This document shows positions 24,501 to 37,200 of a stretch of 64,000 bases of DNA, piece after piece. The translations under genes were made by a program, and so were the position numbers. Numbering within the stretch: position 1 is the first letter of the stretch; each line of letters begins with the position of its first letter. Under the pieces are notes generated by a model that had not been told where the DNA came from, searched no databases, and saw only the letters and a list, made by a program, of their open reading frames with translations. Where the stretch lies: contig OY848917.1 in NCBI GenBank assembly GCA_963693285.1, positions 35,103,245-35,167,244 on the forward strand, given 5' to 3'. The stretch is from Xestospongia muta (Eukaryota; Porifera; Demospongiae; Haplosclerida; Petrosiidae).

Positions 24501-27500
24501 TTCATTGCTAATATATGAATCAGCTGTTACAGAATGCACTTTAATGTCATTTGTCGATCTCATAAGCACCAAATACAAAATAGTCATTGAAACTGCAAAA
24601 GCAGATACACATAGTTACCATACAATCCAAAACAATTATAATACAGCCTCCTAAGCTTCTCATGCAAGGCATTAAAAACAATTAACGTCAATAAAAACAA
24701 TAGGGTAAATGCAATAATAACATCCTATTCAAAACACTTAGAATTCATACAGTACTATATCACACTTACCGACTATTATATTTTAAACAACACATTTAGA
24801 TGACAAGTAAATCACACCAACATAAATAAAAAAACAAAACAATAAAGTAAACAAAATAACAACAACACATTCAATATACTTGGAATTCATACTACATTAT
24901 ATCAAAATTACATCCTATTATATTGTAAAGGACACATTAAGATGACAAGTAATAACAGCAACATAAATGTGGAAACAAAAACCAATACCCTAAACAAAAT
25001 CACAACAAAACATTCAATATGCTCAGAATTCATACTAGGCTATAGCTATAAAATGCTTAAAATATACATAAAAAAATAAACCAGCAAAGAAGATTCAAGA
25101 ATTATTAATGACACTCAATGTTGTATTATAAACAACTGGGTTTACAAGATTAATTGCTGATATATATGAATCAGCTGTTACAGAATGCACTTTAATGTCA
25201 TTTGTTGATCTAATAAGCTGCAAATACAATATAATCAACAAAATTGGAAAAGCGGATACATATAGATACCATACAATCCAAAACAATTATATTATAGTCT
25301 CCTATGCTCCTTATGCATGCTTCGCTAAATCAAACTTACCTTAGTAACAATATTGATATCAACATTATGGTTGAGTAATAGTTCAACAATGTCTGTATGT
25401 CCTTTAGAACTTGCATAATGAAGAGCTGCCCATCCTCTCTATTAGAAAAACACACAATCATCTGTAAAGTAAAACTGCTAACACTCTATTTTTCTTTTAT
25501 TTCTGCACTTTGTCATTAACATATTACATTCATATATTGTCTACATGTAACTATTGTTGTATGTGTAGGACATGACTACATCTATTACTAGTAAGCCTTT
25601 ATTACTTAAATAAGTTTTAAAGACTAATTCATGCAAGATGGGTTAAAGTATATACAGTGTAATATGAGGGATTGATGAACAAGATGTAAACAGAAAATTA
25701 TTAGAACTTAGGTCTATACTATACAAACCAGTATCTGACAAAAATGTAACATGTAGCTCTTTATGTGCTACTACCATCATCATTGTATTTCCATAAGGCT
25801 CTAATTATATTATTCACTATTCTAACCAACATCATCTCTGTCAGATAATTATTGCATCTCACAAACTATAGGTCCATAACAGTTTGTACAATATAAAGTT
25901 CAGCATTTCAATTGGGGACTTGTTAATAATAGGAAGAAGCATACCAGATACAGAAATATACCAGTGCTATAATTATTGTGAGCTTTAAATTCTTCAATTC
26001 TCTCTAGTTTTACAAACAGATGAAATCATGCTCTCATCACCGTTGCGAAACCTAGAATAATCTCATATATTTATTTAGTAGCCAGTAAGATACAAATTCA
26101 AGTAGTCTCCATGACAATTGTTGTCCTATGTATCTACACAACAATTCTATTTTTTTTAATATATGATTGTAAAAAATCAAATACTTGTCTTTGAGGAAAG
26201 GGAGTTATAATTTCTCTTCAGTTATACTGACTTTCTCATATAACATATACACATGAACACTTACTTTGTTAACAAGATCTAGATTGGCTCCTTTCTGTGT
26301 TAAGAACAAAACAACATCTTTGTGTCCATTCTCTGCTGCTAACATGACAGCAGTCGATCCATCCTAAATATATTATTACTTACTATATTAGCATGAATCA
26401 TAACATCACTACATATATTGGTAGCAACTTAATATCATTCTTAACATTCACAGTAATACAACAAACTTTTATTAATACACATTATTATAATAGTTTTCCA
26501 ATGATACTAGAGTATTTTAACCATATAGTAATAATAAACTCTTAGGAGAATAACAAGACAATTCTAAACAATGCTAAGTACTAAGAACAAACAATGGATA
26601 AAAAGCATAAGAGTCAACAAAAGAGTTACAAGATTATAATCAAAATTCTTCAGACAATTTTTCGGGAGACACTGACTTACACTGACTAGAGCTACATTAA
26701 ATAATTAGCTACAATGTCAATGGAAGACTATAGTTCTAAAATAATAAAATGATAGGCAGAGGAACAAGCTAGAAAGAAGTATCCAAGGAAACGTTTAATG
26801 TCCTTACACTCACAGTTAGGGCTAACAAATTCATTGACAGCTATAAGAACTTGCAACCAAAGGATAGAGTTTATTGTCATTGCTAGCTCTTACAAATTAC
26901 ACACAACAATATAATAAAATTACAAAAGTTAATACTCATAGATACCATACAATCCAAAACAATTACAGTACAGCTTCGAAAGATTCTCATCCAAAGCATT
27001 AAAAATCATCAATGTCAAGAAAAACAATAAGGTAAATACAGTAACAACATCCTATTCAAAACACTTAGAATTCATACAGTACTATATCACACTTACCCAC
27101 TATTATATTTTAAACAATACATTCAGATGAAAAGTAATCACACCAACATAAATAGAAAAACAAAACAATAGAGTAAACAAAATAACAACAACACATTCAA
27201 TATACTGGGAATTCATACTACATTATATCAAAATTACATCCTATTATATTGTAAAGGACACATTCAGATGACAAGTAATAACAGGAACATAAATGTGGAA
27301 ACAAAAACCAATACTCTAAACAAAATCACAACAAAACATTCAATATGCTCAGAATTCATATTAGACTATAGCTATAAAATGCTTAAAATGTACCAAAAAA
27401 TAAACCTGGCAAGAAGATTTAACAATCAATATCATATTACAAACAGCTAAGGTTAACAAGATTCATTGCTGATATATGAATCAGCTGCTAGAATGAACTT

Positions 27501-28180
27501 TAATGACATTTGTTGATCTTATAAGCACCAAATACAAAATAATAATTAAAACTGCAAAAGAAGACAAGCATAGTTACCATATAATCCAAAACAATTATAG
27601 TACAGCCTCCAAAGATTCTCATGCAAAGCATTAAAAACAATTAACGTCAATAAAAACATTAGGGTAAATACAATAACAACATCCTATTTAAAACACTTAG
27701 ATTTCATACTGTACTATATCAGACTTACCAGCTATTATATTTTAAACAACACATTCAGATGACAAGTAATCACACCAACATAAATGGAAAAACAAAACAA
27801 TACTCTAAACAAAATCACAACAACACATTCGATACGCTCTCAATTTATACTAGGCTATAGGTATTAGATGCTCAAAAAACTAGCAAGAAGCTTCACCTGT
27901 TATTACTGATAGATATCTAATGTCATAGCAATCACAGTTAGGGTTATGAAAACCTTTGCTGATCGGCAGTTACAGGATGCATGCACTTTAATGTCATTTC
28001 TTGCTCTCATAGGTTGCATGTAACAATACAATAAAGAAATATGCAAAAATGGATACACATGCTTCGCTAAATCAAACTTACCTTAGTAACAATATTGATA
28101 TCAACATTATGGTTGAGTAATAGTTCAACGATGTCTGTATGTCCTTTAGAACTTGCATAATGAAGAGCTGCCCATCCTAT
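12485..28180 (-). CDS. Ankyrin-repeat gene fragment, seven single-repeat exons (left array)
   Basis: Seven minus-strand exons of exactly 99 bp each encode one 33-residue ankyrin repeat in frame, all with phase-0 boundaries, AG acceptors and GT donors. Transcription order is 28082-28180 (A), 26265-26363 (B), 25340-25438 (A), 18277-18375 (B), 17376-17474 (A), 12648-12746 (B), 12485-12583 (unique). All are open, so the array can be spliced into one continuous solenoid. Neither a start exon upstream (to 34.1 kb) nor a C-terminal core downstream was found. It may be a gene truncated by the transposon cluster on its left, a copy of the neighbouring ankyrin-Roc-Death gene made by exon-block duplication, or a gene whose ends I cannot recognise. 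Confidence 0.75.
12648..12746 (-). CDS. Ankyrin exon, type B (copy 1)
   Basis: 99 bp with a TTTAG acceptor and a GAA|GTAAG donor. It encodes DGSTAVMLAAKNGHKDVILF followed by LTQKGANLDLVNE. It lies only 64 bp from the next exon (12485-12583), the shortest intron in either array. Confidence 0.85.
12747..13740. other. Intron segment adjoining B exon
   Basis: Non-coding. The same sequence recurs next to other B exons (about 18376-19370 and 56876-57740; shorter versions at 26364-26940 and 48270-48850). The last 150 bases are a diverged edge copy of the satellite monomer. Confidence 0.7.
13740..17340. repeat. Intronic satellite array 1 (about 635-bp monomers, irregular)
   Basis: Tandem copies of an AT-rich monomer. 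Each holds three related sub-repeats about 138 bp apart around TTAGAATTCATACTA-like cores, plus a distinct ~220-bp part with CATTGCTGATATACGAATCAG. Several monomers here are truncated or rearranged (for example near 15230-15470 and 16480), so this is the least regular array. Confidence 0.85.
17376..17474 (-). CDS. Ankyrin exon, type A (copy 1)
   Basis: 99 bp, acceptor TTCTAATAG, donor AAG|GTAAGT. It encodes IGWAALHYASSKGHTDIVEL, then LLNHNVDINIGTK, a near-consensus ankyrin repeat. This copy differs from other A copies by Ile for Arg at position 1 and Gly for Val near the end. Confidence 0.85.
17475..18276. other. Intron between A and B exons
   Basis: About 0.8 kb, non-coding. Repeated almost unchanged beside other A-B pairs (25439-26264, 47346-48170, part of 28181-28828 and 55487-56776), so the pair with its intron is the duplicated unit. 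Confidence 0.75.
18277..18375 (-). CDS. Ankyrin exon, type B (copy 2)
   Basis: 99 bp, acceptor TTTAG, donor AAA|GTAAGT. It encodes DGSTAVMLAAENGHKDVVLI followed by LTQKGANLDLVNK. Confidence 0.85.
18376..19370. other. Intron segment adjoining B exon
   Basis: Non-coding near-copy of 12747-13740, ending in a diverged satellite edge monomer from about 19230. Confidence 0.7.
19370..25320. repeat. Intronic satellite array 2 (about nine ~635-bp monomers)
   Basis: Homologous points recur at about 20986, 21621 and 22256 (spacing 635), then 22953 (697; this monomer carries an internal insertion near 22600-22680). The same insertion recurs at about 23945-24060 and in array 5. Each monomer keeps the three-sub-repeat structure. 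Confidence 0.9.
25340..25438 (-). CDS. Ankyrin exon, type A (copy 2)
   Basis: 99 bp, acceptor TTCTAATAG, donor AAG|GTAAGT. It encodes RGWAALHYASSKGHTDIVEL, then LLNHNVDINIVTK. It is at the protein level the same as the copies at 45702 and 47247. Confidence 0.85.
25439..26264. other. Intron between A and B exons
   Basis: Non-coding near-copy of 17475-18276. It is even closer to 47346-48170, including a TTTTTTTTAATATATGATTG insertion near 26150 and 48055. Confidence 0.75.
26265..26363 (-). CDS. Ankyrin exon, type B (copy 3)
   Basis: 99 bp, acceptor TTTAG, donor AAA|GTAAGT. It encodes DGSTAVMLAAENGHKDVVLF followed by LTQKGANLDLVNK. Confidence 0.85.
26940..28060. repeat. Intronic satellite array 3 (short, about one and a half monomers)
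   Basis: The same monomer as the other arrays, reduced to little more than one unit plus diverged edge copies, so the A and B exons here are only 1.7 kb apart. It shows that array length between exon pairs varies widely. Confidence 0.85.
28082..28180 (-). CDS. Ankyrin exon, type A (copy 3, first of left array)
   Basis: 99 bp, acceptor TTCTAATAG, donor AAG|GTAAGT. It encodes the A-type repeat starting IGWAALHYASSKGHTDIVEL and ending NIVTK. It is the most 5' recognisable exon of the left array. The duplicated flanking intron continues to about 28828, where similarity to the other copies stops abruptly. Confidence 0.85.
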
Positions 28181-28828
28181 CTATTAGAAAAACACACAAT
28201 CATCTGTAAAGTGAAACTGCTAACAATCTATATTTCTTTTATTTCTGCACTTTGTCATTAACATATTACCCTCATATATTGTCTACATGTAACTATTGTT
28301 GTATGTGTAGGACATGACTACATTTATTACTAGTAAGCCTTTATTACTTAAATAAGTTTTTAAAGACTAATTCATGCAAGATGGGTTAAAGTATAATACA
28401 GTGTAATATGAGGGATTGATAAACAAGATGTAAACAGAAAATTATTAGAATTTAGGCCTATACTATACTATTAAGTAAACAAACCTGCAAGCAACTAGAT
28501 CTGTATCTGCTTAGCATATCAACTACCATCATAATTGTATTTCCATAAGGCTCTAATTATATTATTCACTATTCTAACCAACATCATCTCTGTCAGATAA
28601 TTATTGCATCTCACAAACTATAGGTCTATAACAGTTTCTACAATAAAAAAGGTCAGCATTTCAATCGGGGACTTGTTAATAATAGGAAGAAGCATACCAC
28701 ATACAGAAATATACCAGTGATATAATTATTATGAGCTTTAAATTCTTCAATACTCTCTAGTTTTATAAACAGATGAAATCGTGCTCTCATCACTGTTGAA
28801 AAACCTAGAATAATCTCATGTATTTATT

Positions 28829-31800
28829 TATTTATAAGTCAATGAAGTTAGTGACTGTATTACTAGATCACTCTATAGTCACATATACTAGGATCAGGAA
28901 ATGGGACTTAATTTGTGAAAAGGGACCATTTCTGTCAAAAATAAAATTCAGTATGGACAAAAAAGTGATTTTAATATTTTAGCAAATTCAAGTTAAACTA
29001 ATAAACGCAGACAATAGTACCTGACGGTTTTTTAAAGCATCTAAAAAGTCAAAATTTTTTTAACTTAGTGTGTGGAGATATTAGCATTCTTAGGACAAGT
29101 TAAATACACGGAATATAATACTATTAACACAATAGATATATATACTGCAGTCACCTACCAGTTTCATAGAGGGTCCAGCCATTATCTTGTACTACTGATA
29201 TCACTTGATTTCTTTCTCAATTCTCATAACAACAAGCCACACCTCCAAAATATGTTAATTAGTAATAATATAGGAATTTGTTATCAACTGGTATGTGTCA
29301 AATTTAAAAAAGTCATTTTATTAATTATAATATGTAATTATTATTGTCATAGTTAGTATGTCCATTATCTTCTCAATATCAAGTACTAATGTTAGAGTCA
29401 TCATATCATTTGATGTATGAGATCATATACTGTCAATATCTACAAGTAAAAACATTTCCATTATAGATAATAAAGTATATAGTTACTAGTAATATAATAC
29501 TAGACTAGTTTATCATATTAATATTATAGAGAGGAACTGACAATGATATATTCAGTGTATTCTATCAATACATTACAATGAACATATTACTACATTAGAC
29601 ATAATTACTTTATGTCTCATAGTGATATGATAAGGATCATTTTAATAATATCTTGTTAATAACTTATGATATATAGATTTTATATTAAGTCACTTACTTT
29701 TCCTTTAACTTGTCATAATATAATATTGAGTTATAATGTACTCTCTAGTCTAAGGAGAGAGAGATCAGTACTATACATGTACTAGATATATAAAGTACTC
29801 TAAGTACATGTATCTATCATAACATGTATAAGTACTCTATTATATAAAGTACTTTATAAGTATCTGTTTACATGTTAGTGGTTTTATAGGTGTGTTTAAA
29901 TAAGTGACTTAAGTGTTTGTGGTAACACTGCATTGTATACAGTGAATAATATACATTTTAATATAATTATTGTACAATACTGACATTGTCTCCAGCTCAC
30001 TTCATCTAGTCGCTGATAGTGTATTCACCTAACATTTCTTTTTCCAGTAAATTCCTGTCTGTTAGATCTCATTATCTGTTCATTTGTTATTCCTATTAAT
30101 AATATATTGATATTAGAGTATTGTAATAATATATATAATCTATAAATCAGTAACAATAAGAGTACATCCTTACATGTAACAATAATAAACCAATTCCTAT
30201 CACTACTACTACACTTTACTTAGCATAATTAAGTTAACTGATGTTATCTACTATGCGGTGAGTAAATATGATGATTTATGGATTCTTTTGATAATATGGA
30301 CATACACTACATCATTACATCAATAATGTCATTTGCAGGTGATATATTTAGGTTAAAAGTCAGTACAGTTTCCACGTACACAATAATATGATAGTGTACA
30401 GTAACAGGTATCTACTGAACTTTAATGAAGTAACATAAATATTATCAATCTACTAACTACTTTATTATTCACTCAAGTCTAATATTGGCAAAGCTATTGT
30501 CCCAACATATTTAATGTCATATTTGTCATGTGAAGAAACAGCTGCAACAAGTTGTTGTTGATAAAGTGGTCCCATTTAGTCTAGTATTATTATTGTCTCT
30601 ACACTTCATATCTGATGTGATTTGTTTTATTACCACAAACATTCCGCACACTATTATACATAAGGGAGTGCCATACTTGTGGTGTGTAATTTACAACTAC
30701 TGGCACATAACAGGAAGTTCAGTATATTTGATAATACTAGACTAGTGACTAAATCAATCAATCAGTAATAAGGACACTCTGTGTTTATTCAAGTTACATG
30801 TGTTAGTATAAAAAGAGTGAAGATCAAAGCTTAGTACATCGAGGACATAATTACTTTAAGCTATTCCATGTTAATACAAGTTATAAAAAAGAGCTATTAA
30901 ACACTTTATATGACAGACTTACAACAAGTATACCTTAAAATATTGTACTGTTGTATGTCATACTACATGTAATAACTGACCTTCATTGATATAGTTCTGT
31001 TTTTAAAAAAATATCTATTGTCAGGCCTTCCTTTATTATAGTGGGCGTGTGAGTAGATACTCTGTATATTTGGTCCTTTGTGAGTCACTTAATGTAATAG
31101 CTTCAGCTGACAGACTGTGAATTATGTGATTTAACTTATATTTAGTGTTACTAATTATCAATACCAGTCACTTATAAGACACACTATTAATTCAACAAGT
31201 ACTATAGTACAATATCAATGGTCCAATATGAGAAAACATTAATAGTCCTCCTAATTACTAAGTGTTAGGAGGAAATTAGTATTGTTATATATATCAATGT
31301 CTTTGTAGTGTTTATATAACAATGACTTTGTATGTCCTCAAATCTAATTAAACACATATTATCAGTTTTTAATTATACATGTAATATACATCTATATTAG
31401 TTAAGAGATAATTACTATGGTTTCATGTTCTCTTATATTGTTTTCCTTCAGATCATTCATCTCTGTCTCATCTATTTTAAGACAATCCTAATACCTCTAG
31501 TATAAATAACATAGAATATTTGGTACATTTTAAAATTGTTCATAAGGTGCAGGATAGTATCCATTTCCCTTTATACAAAGTATCCAGGAATTACTTGAAC
31601 ATTGTCCTTAGGGTACAAATATGTCATCTTATTATTAGGATGTCCTGGAACAAGTTGTGGCAGTACTGGACATGTAAAAGTATGAAAGAGGTTGTGTTAA
31701 TTGAGGATAAAATGTTGATGCACTGTCATAATAAGACACTTAACAAAAATATCTTTTCCCAACTATAAGAGTTTAAGAGGACTACATAATTAGAATTATA

Positions 31801-33474
31801 GTTTATTACATTATTTTAATAGTATAATGAGTACTTTAATACAAGTAAGTCCTTACACCTGTAGGATAGCTAGACCTTTAAAAATAATTTAGTAATCATA
31901 AGGGGTGTGGTTGCATCATTTTACTCTAGAGTCTACTATTAGTAATAGCAAAACAATCCAGAGACCTGTCATCTTATACATGTACATGTACATGTACAAG
32001 TTTATATTAAAGTCAACCCTCAATATTTATGTTTGAGAAGAATACATGAGCATGTAGAAGATACAATGATACATGAATACTAGACAATTAATATCCACAG
32101 TGTTGTGAGTCCACTCATATAATAAAGATACCATATATGTGTACAATACATGTATATATATGTATAAGATTATATACATGTATATCTTAACTTGTGAACT
32201 ACTATATTGATGTCTCTATTAATGACACCTTTCAATGTAATCATGATATAGTCTCTGTCACTTGATATTATTGTCTCTGTAACTGTTGCTGAAATTATAT
32301 TGATTGTGTAACATAATTCCTTTCCAGAGATAACTATATTATTAATCTACCACATGTTATAAGTTAAATGGGATAGTGTAACTATGACCTTAACTTAAGA
32401 TAGTGTTAATATTTTTGTCAGGAAATGTCATTTTAATAGTACCCTGATTGTCCTATCTTAGTGAGGTTTGTTGATATTGTCCTTTGTGTAAAAACAATAA
32501 TTATATTGATGTATCATAATTTAGTGGATGGGATAACATGGAATTCTTTATATTAGAATGTCTACTTGTGTAAACAAGTTAGAATGACTAGTTATAATTA
32601 AGTAAGTATAGGTCTTTACTGAATTGCACAGTTGCTATTAGTAATAGAGTTTTTAATACATTTTATAACTTCCTTCATTGGTAGGTTTATATAGTGCATA
32701 TAGTCCTCTGAACTATGAACAAAGAGATTTATATCATGCTTCAGAAGTCTATACACATTGTATATATAAACATACCAATGAGGGAATATATCACCAATAG
32801 GTCCAATGACTGTAGACATTAAGGCAACCTTCTTTACAAAATACCATATTGGCAAGTTTATCAATGAACTATGATATAATAATATGATATAATTTATCTT
32901 GACATTTATACTAACCTGTCACTATCACTCAGTAAAATAGCTTCTTCTTGATTTTTGGTCTTTCCTATAGAGGAGAGTCCACTCAATGTAGGGAGATCAA
33001 GTTAGTTCTTATGAGAGGAGATATATATGCGACAACATTTGTGTAACTCAGAGATGACTCATCTTAGATTCTTTCACATAACAATTATAGATATGTAAAG
33101 TCATGTAAGAATCTAAGTCACCATATTTCAATATTTAACCCTTCATGACCTAATCTTCACTATTAGGGTTTAGGTTTTAAATTTTAAATTTCTTATAGTA
33201 TAATATTGTCAATGTGTTGGAGGAATGTTGAAAGGTCATGATCTAATACATCTCCTCTCATGACATCTCTTTATACAAATACTGTCTACTTAAGAACTCT
33301 TCAACAAGTTATTAAACATGATCCATTAAAAGGTGAGTCTAAAAAATTGTCTTACAAACTATGATTTTAAAAACTAAGACACCATATTGTGGTCAATTCA
33401 AATGTTGTAAACTTCATTTGAGCACCAGTAAAATGATGAGAGACAATAATTAATATTAAGTGGAATGTGAAGTA
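28829..33474. other. AT-rich intergenic or unrecognised 5' region
   Basis: About 4.6 kb with no recognisable domain on either strand. Only short unconvincing ORFs occur (29072-29356, 31520-31768, 32616-32864). Short palindromic runs such as ACATGTACATGTACATGTAC near 31979-31998 and tracts of TATATACATG near 32150-32190 are present. The promoter and first exons of the left ankyrin gene would be expected here but could not be identified. Confidence 0.4.
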
Positions 33475-33648
33475 CAGCAGAGACAGCAACAATTTTTAGA
33501 GTAACAACAATTACTTGAGGAACAAAAGAAACAAGAACAACAAAAGTTGCTTGAAGAGGAGACGTATCAACGACTTATTAAACAACAGAAGAAACAAGAG
33601 CTCTTAGAACAGTAAAAACAGCAGGACCAGTTAAAGCCAATGATATAT
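33475..33648 (+). pseudogene. Gln/Glu-rich coiled-coil relic
   Basis: One plus-strand frame reads QQRQQQFLE, stop, QQLLEEQKKQEQQKLLEEET and then more of the same, stop, KQQDQLKP. The strong Gln/Lys/Glu/Leu bias with heptad-like leucines suits a coiled coil, and the two TAA stops sit at Gln-type positions. It may be an eroded exon or simply a CAA/GAA-rich low-complexity stretch. Confidence 0.35.
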
Positions 33649-34144
33649 CAGAATATACCAGCTAAGAAACAGAACTGCTTCTAATAGAACAGCCACAACT
33701 AGAACAGTTATATGAGGTAATTTATAATAGTTATATGAGGTTCTTAAGTACTGGATACCTTCATCCTTGATTCTCCAGTTCTTATTATCAGCTCTTACAT
33801 TAATGATAATCCAGTACCACAACTAAGACAATTTGCTAGTTTGAAGATGAGACATGTCTGATAAGTCACCAGTATCATAGTGATTGCTATACAATGACAT
33901 AACAATGGTCTCTATCAAGTATGCACAATATATCTACCTATAGAAATGTAGGGCTTATCACAATAAAGTCTTGCTTGAAAATTAATTTCAACTTCTGTGT
34001 TCTTTTTATATTGTCTACATTGTATTTCCATCTTAAAGGTATTATGGTTGCTAATAATGTTGTTGTAATTTAAAATTCATTAATAAACTATTTTCATTAA
34101 CAAAAGAATTAACTGTTTGTATGTCTTCTATAGATAGTAGAGTG
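33649..34144. other. 3' flank of the ankyrin-Roc-Death gene
   Basis: Non-coding. It should hold the 3' UTR and poly(A) site of the minus-strand gene. No unambiguous AATAAA on the minus strand was found close to the stop. Confidence 0.4.
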
Positions 34145-34245
34145 TTATGAAGTATACAAAAAATAAGCTAGAACTGCAATACATATAGCTCCTATGATAA
34201 AAATAAAATCTTTCAGATTGATGGGATGTTTTCTTTCAGCTGGAG
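34145..34245 (-). CDS. Last exon: C-terminal transmembrane anchor
   Basis: The acceptor TTCTACAG precedes 34245 and the frame enters in phase 1, matching the donor of the Death exon. It reads PAERKHPINLKD, then FIFIIGAICIAVLAYFLY, then TS and TAA at 34145-34147. The 18-residue hydrophobic run is long enough to span a membrane and is preceded by basic residues. It suggests a tail-anchored protein or the last membrane pass. Confidence 0.75.
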
Positions 34246-37200
34246 CTGTAGAACATAAAAAAAGAATATAATGTGATGTCTATTAGGAATGTATAAGTTA
34301 ATTGAATACCTTTCTTGCTAGAATTGCACTCAACCAATAAAACATTGCATATTTTGTTGGCTAAATTCACATTCTCTAAAGGTGGATTCTTTATAACAGT
34401 GATGATTTTTTTCCAGGAGACTTCACATTTTCTCTGATTTATCCAGAGCTGTAAAACCTTTGAGAGTTTATCAGTATCATTATGTTGTACATTGCGTTCT
34501 TCACATTGTATGTCACCATAGTCTATACTAAGCACTTCACCAATAGTTCTCCACTCGTGCTTTACAGGATCCAATAGACTTAAAAGTTGGTCCTTTCCTG
34601 GTTCTTGCACTAATGTTGATTCATGTGAACAAATAAGCATATGTATTGAACCAGACTCACTTAATAGCTCCTCAGGGATATTATGATATGTTGAAAGCAC
34701 TGTTCTTTTAGAAGTACCAGGCTTAGTAACTTGATCTGCAAAAAATAATATTGGTAATGTTAGTAAATTTTTTGGATAAAAAGGCAACTATTTTTGTTGT
34801 TTGGTTATTATCTGAATGTGTAACATTTGTTGATCTGGAATTTAAACAACATAAAACAAAAACTGACTTTTGCATTTCTTTTCAACAAGTGATTTAGAGG
34901 CATGTTTAATGTCATCATCAGTCAATGGAGGGTCAGCATGGTAGGCAAGATCCTGTACATGATGTAGATAGAGAAATACAATAAGATAATGTTAAAACTA
35001 CATGTACATTGTTACATGTACATTAAAACTAAGTAAGTAATAGTACATTTACTTACAAAAGGATTACGCCCAGCAAAGACACTCCAACGGCTACAATGCT
35101 TTTTTATAGAAATGTAAGTACATTCAACAGATGATACAAGTGTGTCACCACAGAAATCACGAATGTGTTGAAGATAATCATCTTGAACTGGCAACTCAGC
35201 ATTACTTGTATTGAACAGGGCTTTCGTTACCAAAGGAGCAATGTGAAGAAATGGATCTTCCTTTCCTACAATCTCTTTGACATCAACAGCAATGCCATCT
35301 GTATCCATAACATTAGTTTTAACAAGGACAGCAACTGCAACATTTTCTATTGAATAAAGTCTGCGTTCACAGACCTCACGAGTACGAGCAGTAGATATCT
35401 GATCTGGTGCAATCATATATTCATCACTTGTACATGAACAAAACTGCTCCTTAAGACTCAGGACTTTCTTAATGACTGAGTTAAAAACTTGGCGACTTTC
35501 CTCCATATCCTTGTTTGATGTAAGTACTGTAACACAACGATTGTGTTCAGATACTTCGACAACAACCTCAAATTTGTTCTTCCAATATATACCATTAGTC
35601 CATACTGTACAACAACGAGTTAACTTTTGTACAGCAGGGTTAGTTTCATTAATTATACCAGGTTTTCTTCGAGGACAAAGGCAATAAATATAGGCAAGAC
35701 AAAGAAGAAGGACATGAAGAAATCGTGTTGAGAGGAATTCATTGGGATCAGGACACCACAGACACCATCCTAACCCATTCTCTATTTTGATATCAGTGGG
35801 AGGTTCAGCACTGACTAGTGCTGGGAAAAATAGGAGCTCATCTAATGGTAGAGGTATTGATGCTGATATGTTAGTTTCAAGATCACCAAGAATGCTTGAT
35901 TCAATCACGTGGCAAAACTGTAGGCTTCTAAGAAAACCAACTAACATATCAGTATTGTGATCAGGAAATGCTTCTTTGAGAGCTGATAGAGGTACAATGC
36001 CAGTATTACTAGCTATGTCTCGATAAACACGTTCAATTGCTGCTGGAGCAAAGAGAACACCATTGATTTCTGAGAGTAGAGCAGCTTTGTTAATAACTAC
36101 CCAACTTTGACCTACATTATTTCTGAGGAATAAAATGAGACCCTTGTCACTTAAAGTGGTCAGAAATTCAAGTAATACTGACATTTCAGATGGAAGAGAA
36201 GGATCATTACGCTCTTTCAATAAAGCACATAGCTCTTCTAAACTAATGGCTACTCTTTCAAGAAGTTGCAGGAAGGAGTATTGGACATGGCAATAAAAAC
36301 TAATTTTGTCAGATCGATCTAGAACAGCTTTACAGCTCTTGGACAAAGTTACAATAAACTCTTTGACTCTTTTACCTCCAGGACGATGGCATTCCATTGG
36401 TACAAACCCACGAAATTCGTGTGAATAGGACGCTTTCTTAGCGACGTCGTAAACCAAATCAGAAATTGGATCCAAGCTAGTAGTCAGCTCATCTAGTCGA
36501 CTTCCAATGACAATAATTTGTGATCGCTTTGAACTCTTCATTCCTTTGCTGATGTTTTCAATGAAGTTAAACCAGTAGTATAACTCTTTTCTCATAGTCA
36601 TCCTGTCATTAATTAACTTGGAAAGGAGCAAAAACACAGCAGGTGATCTAAGCATTAGATTTTCCAGGACAGCAGCATGACTACTGTAATATTCCCTATG
36701 ACCAGCAAGGTCATAGAGGACAACATTCCCAATTTCATGGCTTGTAAAGGTATGTGCATTAATACCAGCTGTTAGTGGTTGTACTGTGACACATTCGGAT
36801 GTATCAAATTTGTGATCAGCTGGTTTCTTAGCTCGTTCCATGATGACAGCAGTAAGAGAACTTTTCCCTGAAGTAGTGTTGCCACACATAAAGACTTTAC
36901 CATATGATTCCACAGGGAAGTCAGCTTGACTTTGCTGAAATGGTTCAAACATTTTTAAAATTTCAAAACGATTCTTGTGATCTTGAGGAACAAGTTCCAT
37001 AGGTGCTTGTTCGTCATTATTCTTGGACATTGGATCCACTTGCCCAGATGATAAGAGAAACTTGATAGCATCTACTGAACCTTGAGAACAAGCATCATGA
37101 AGTGGGGTGTTTCCACTCTAAGAGAGAAAGAATAGATTTGAAGTTCTACAATATTGATTTTACACATAAAATGAGAAATAGCAATAAAATGTGAAAATCT

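Noticed and set aside
29072..31768. Several short ORFs (29072-29356, 30530-30745, 31520-31768) as genes.
   Set aside because: No domain, no splice pattern, AT-driven composition, no supporting context.
31979..31998. ACATGTACATGTACATGTAC run as an operator-like palindrome.
   Set aside because: A simple self-complementary tetramer repeat, common in AT-rich genomes, with no nearby gene.
32616..32864. 82-codon minus-strand ORF as a possible first exon of the left ankyrin gene.
   Set aside because: No recognisable domain, no convincing donor in phase 0 at its end, and length within chance expectation for this region.
35165..35960. Plus-strand ORFs inside the Roc-COR exon (35165, 35472, 35742).
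   Set aside because: Shadows of the long minus-strand coding exon.
37037..37039. GTG/ATG near 37039 as the start of a single-exon Roc-COR gene.
   Set aside because: The open frame extends upstream through a full ankyrin repeat to a good acceptor at 37118, and more ankyrin exons with matching phase follow, so this is internal.
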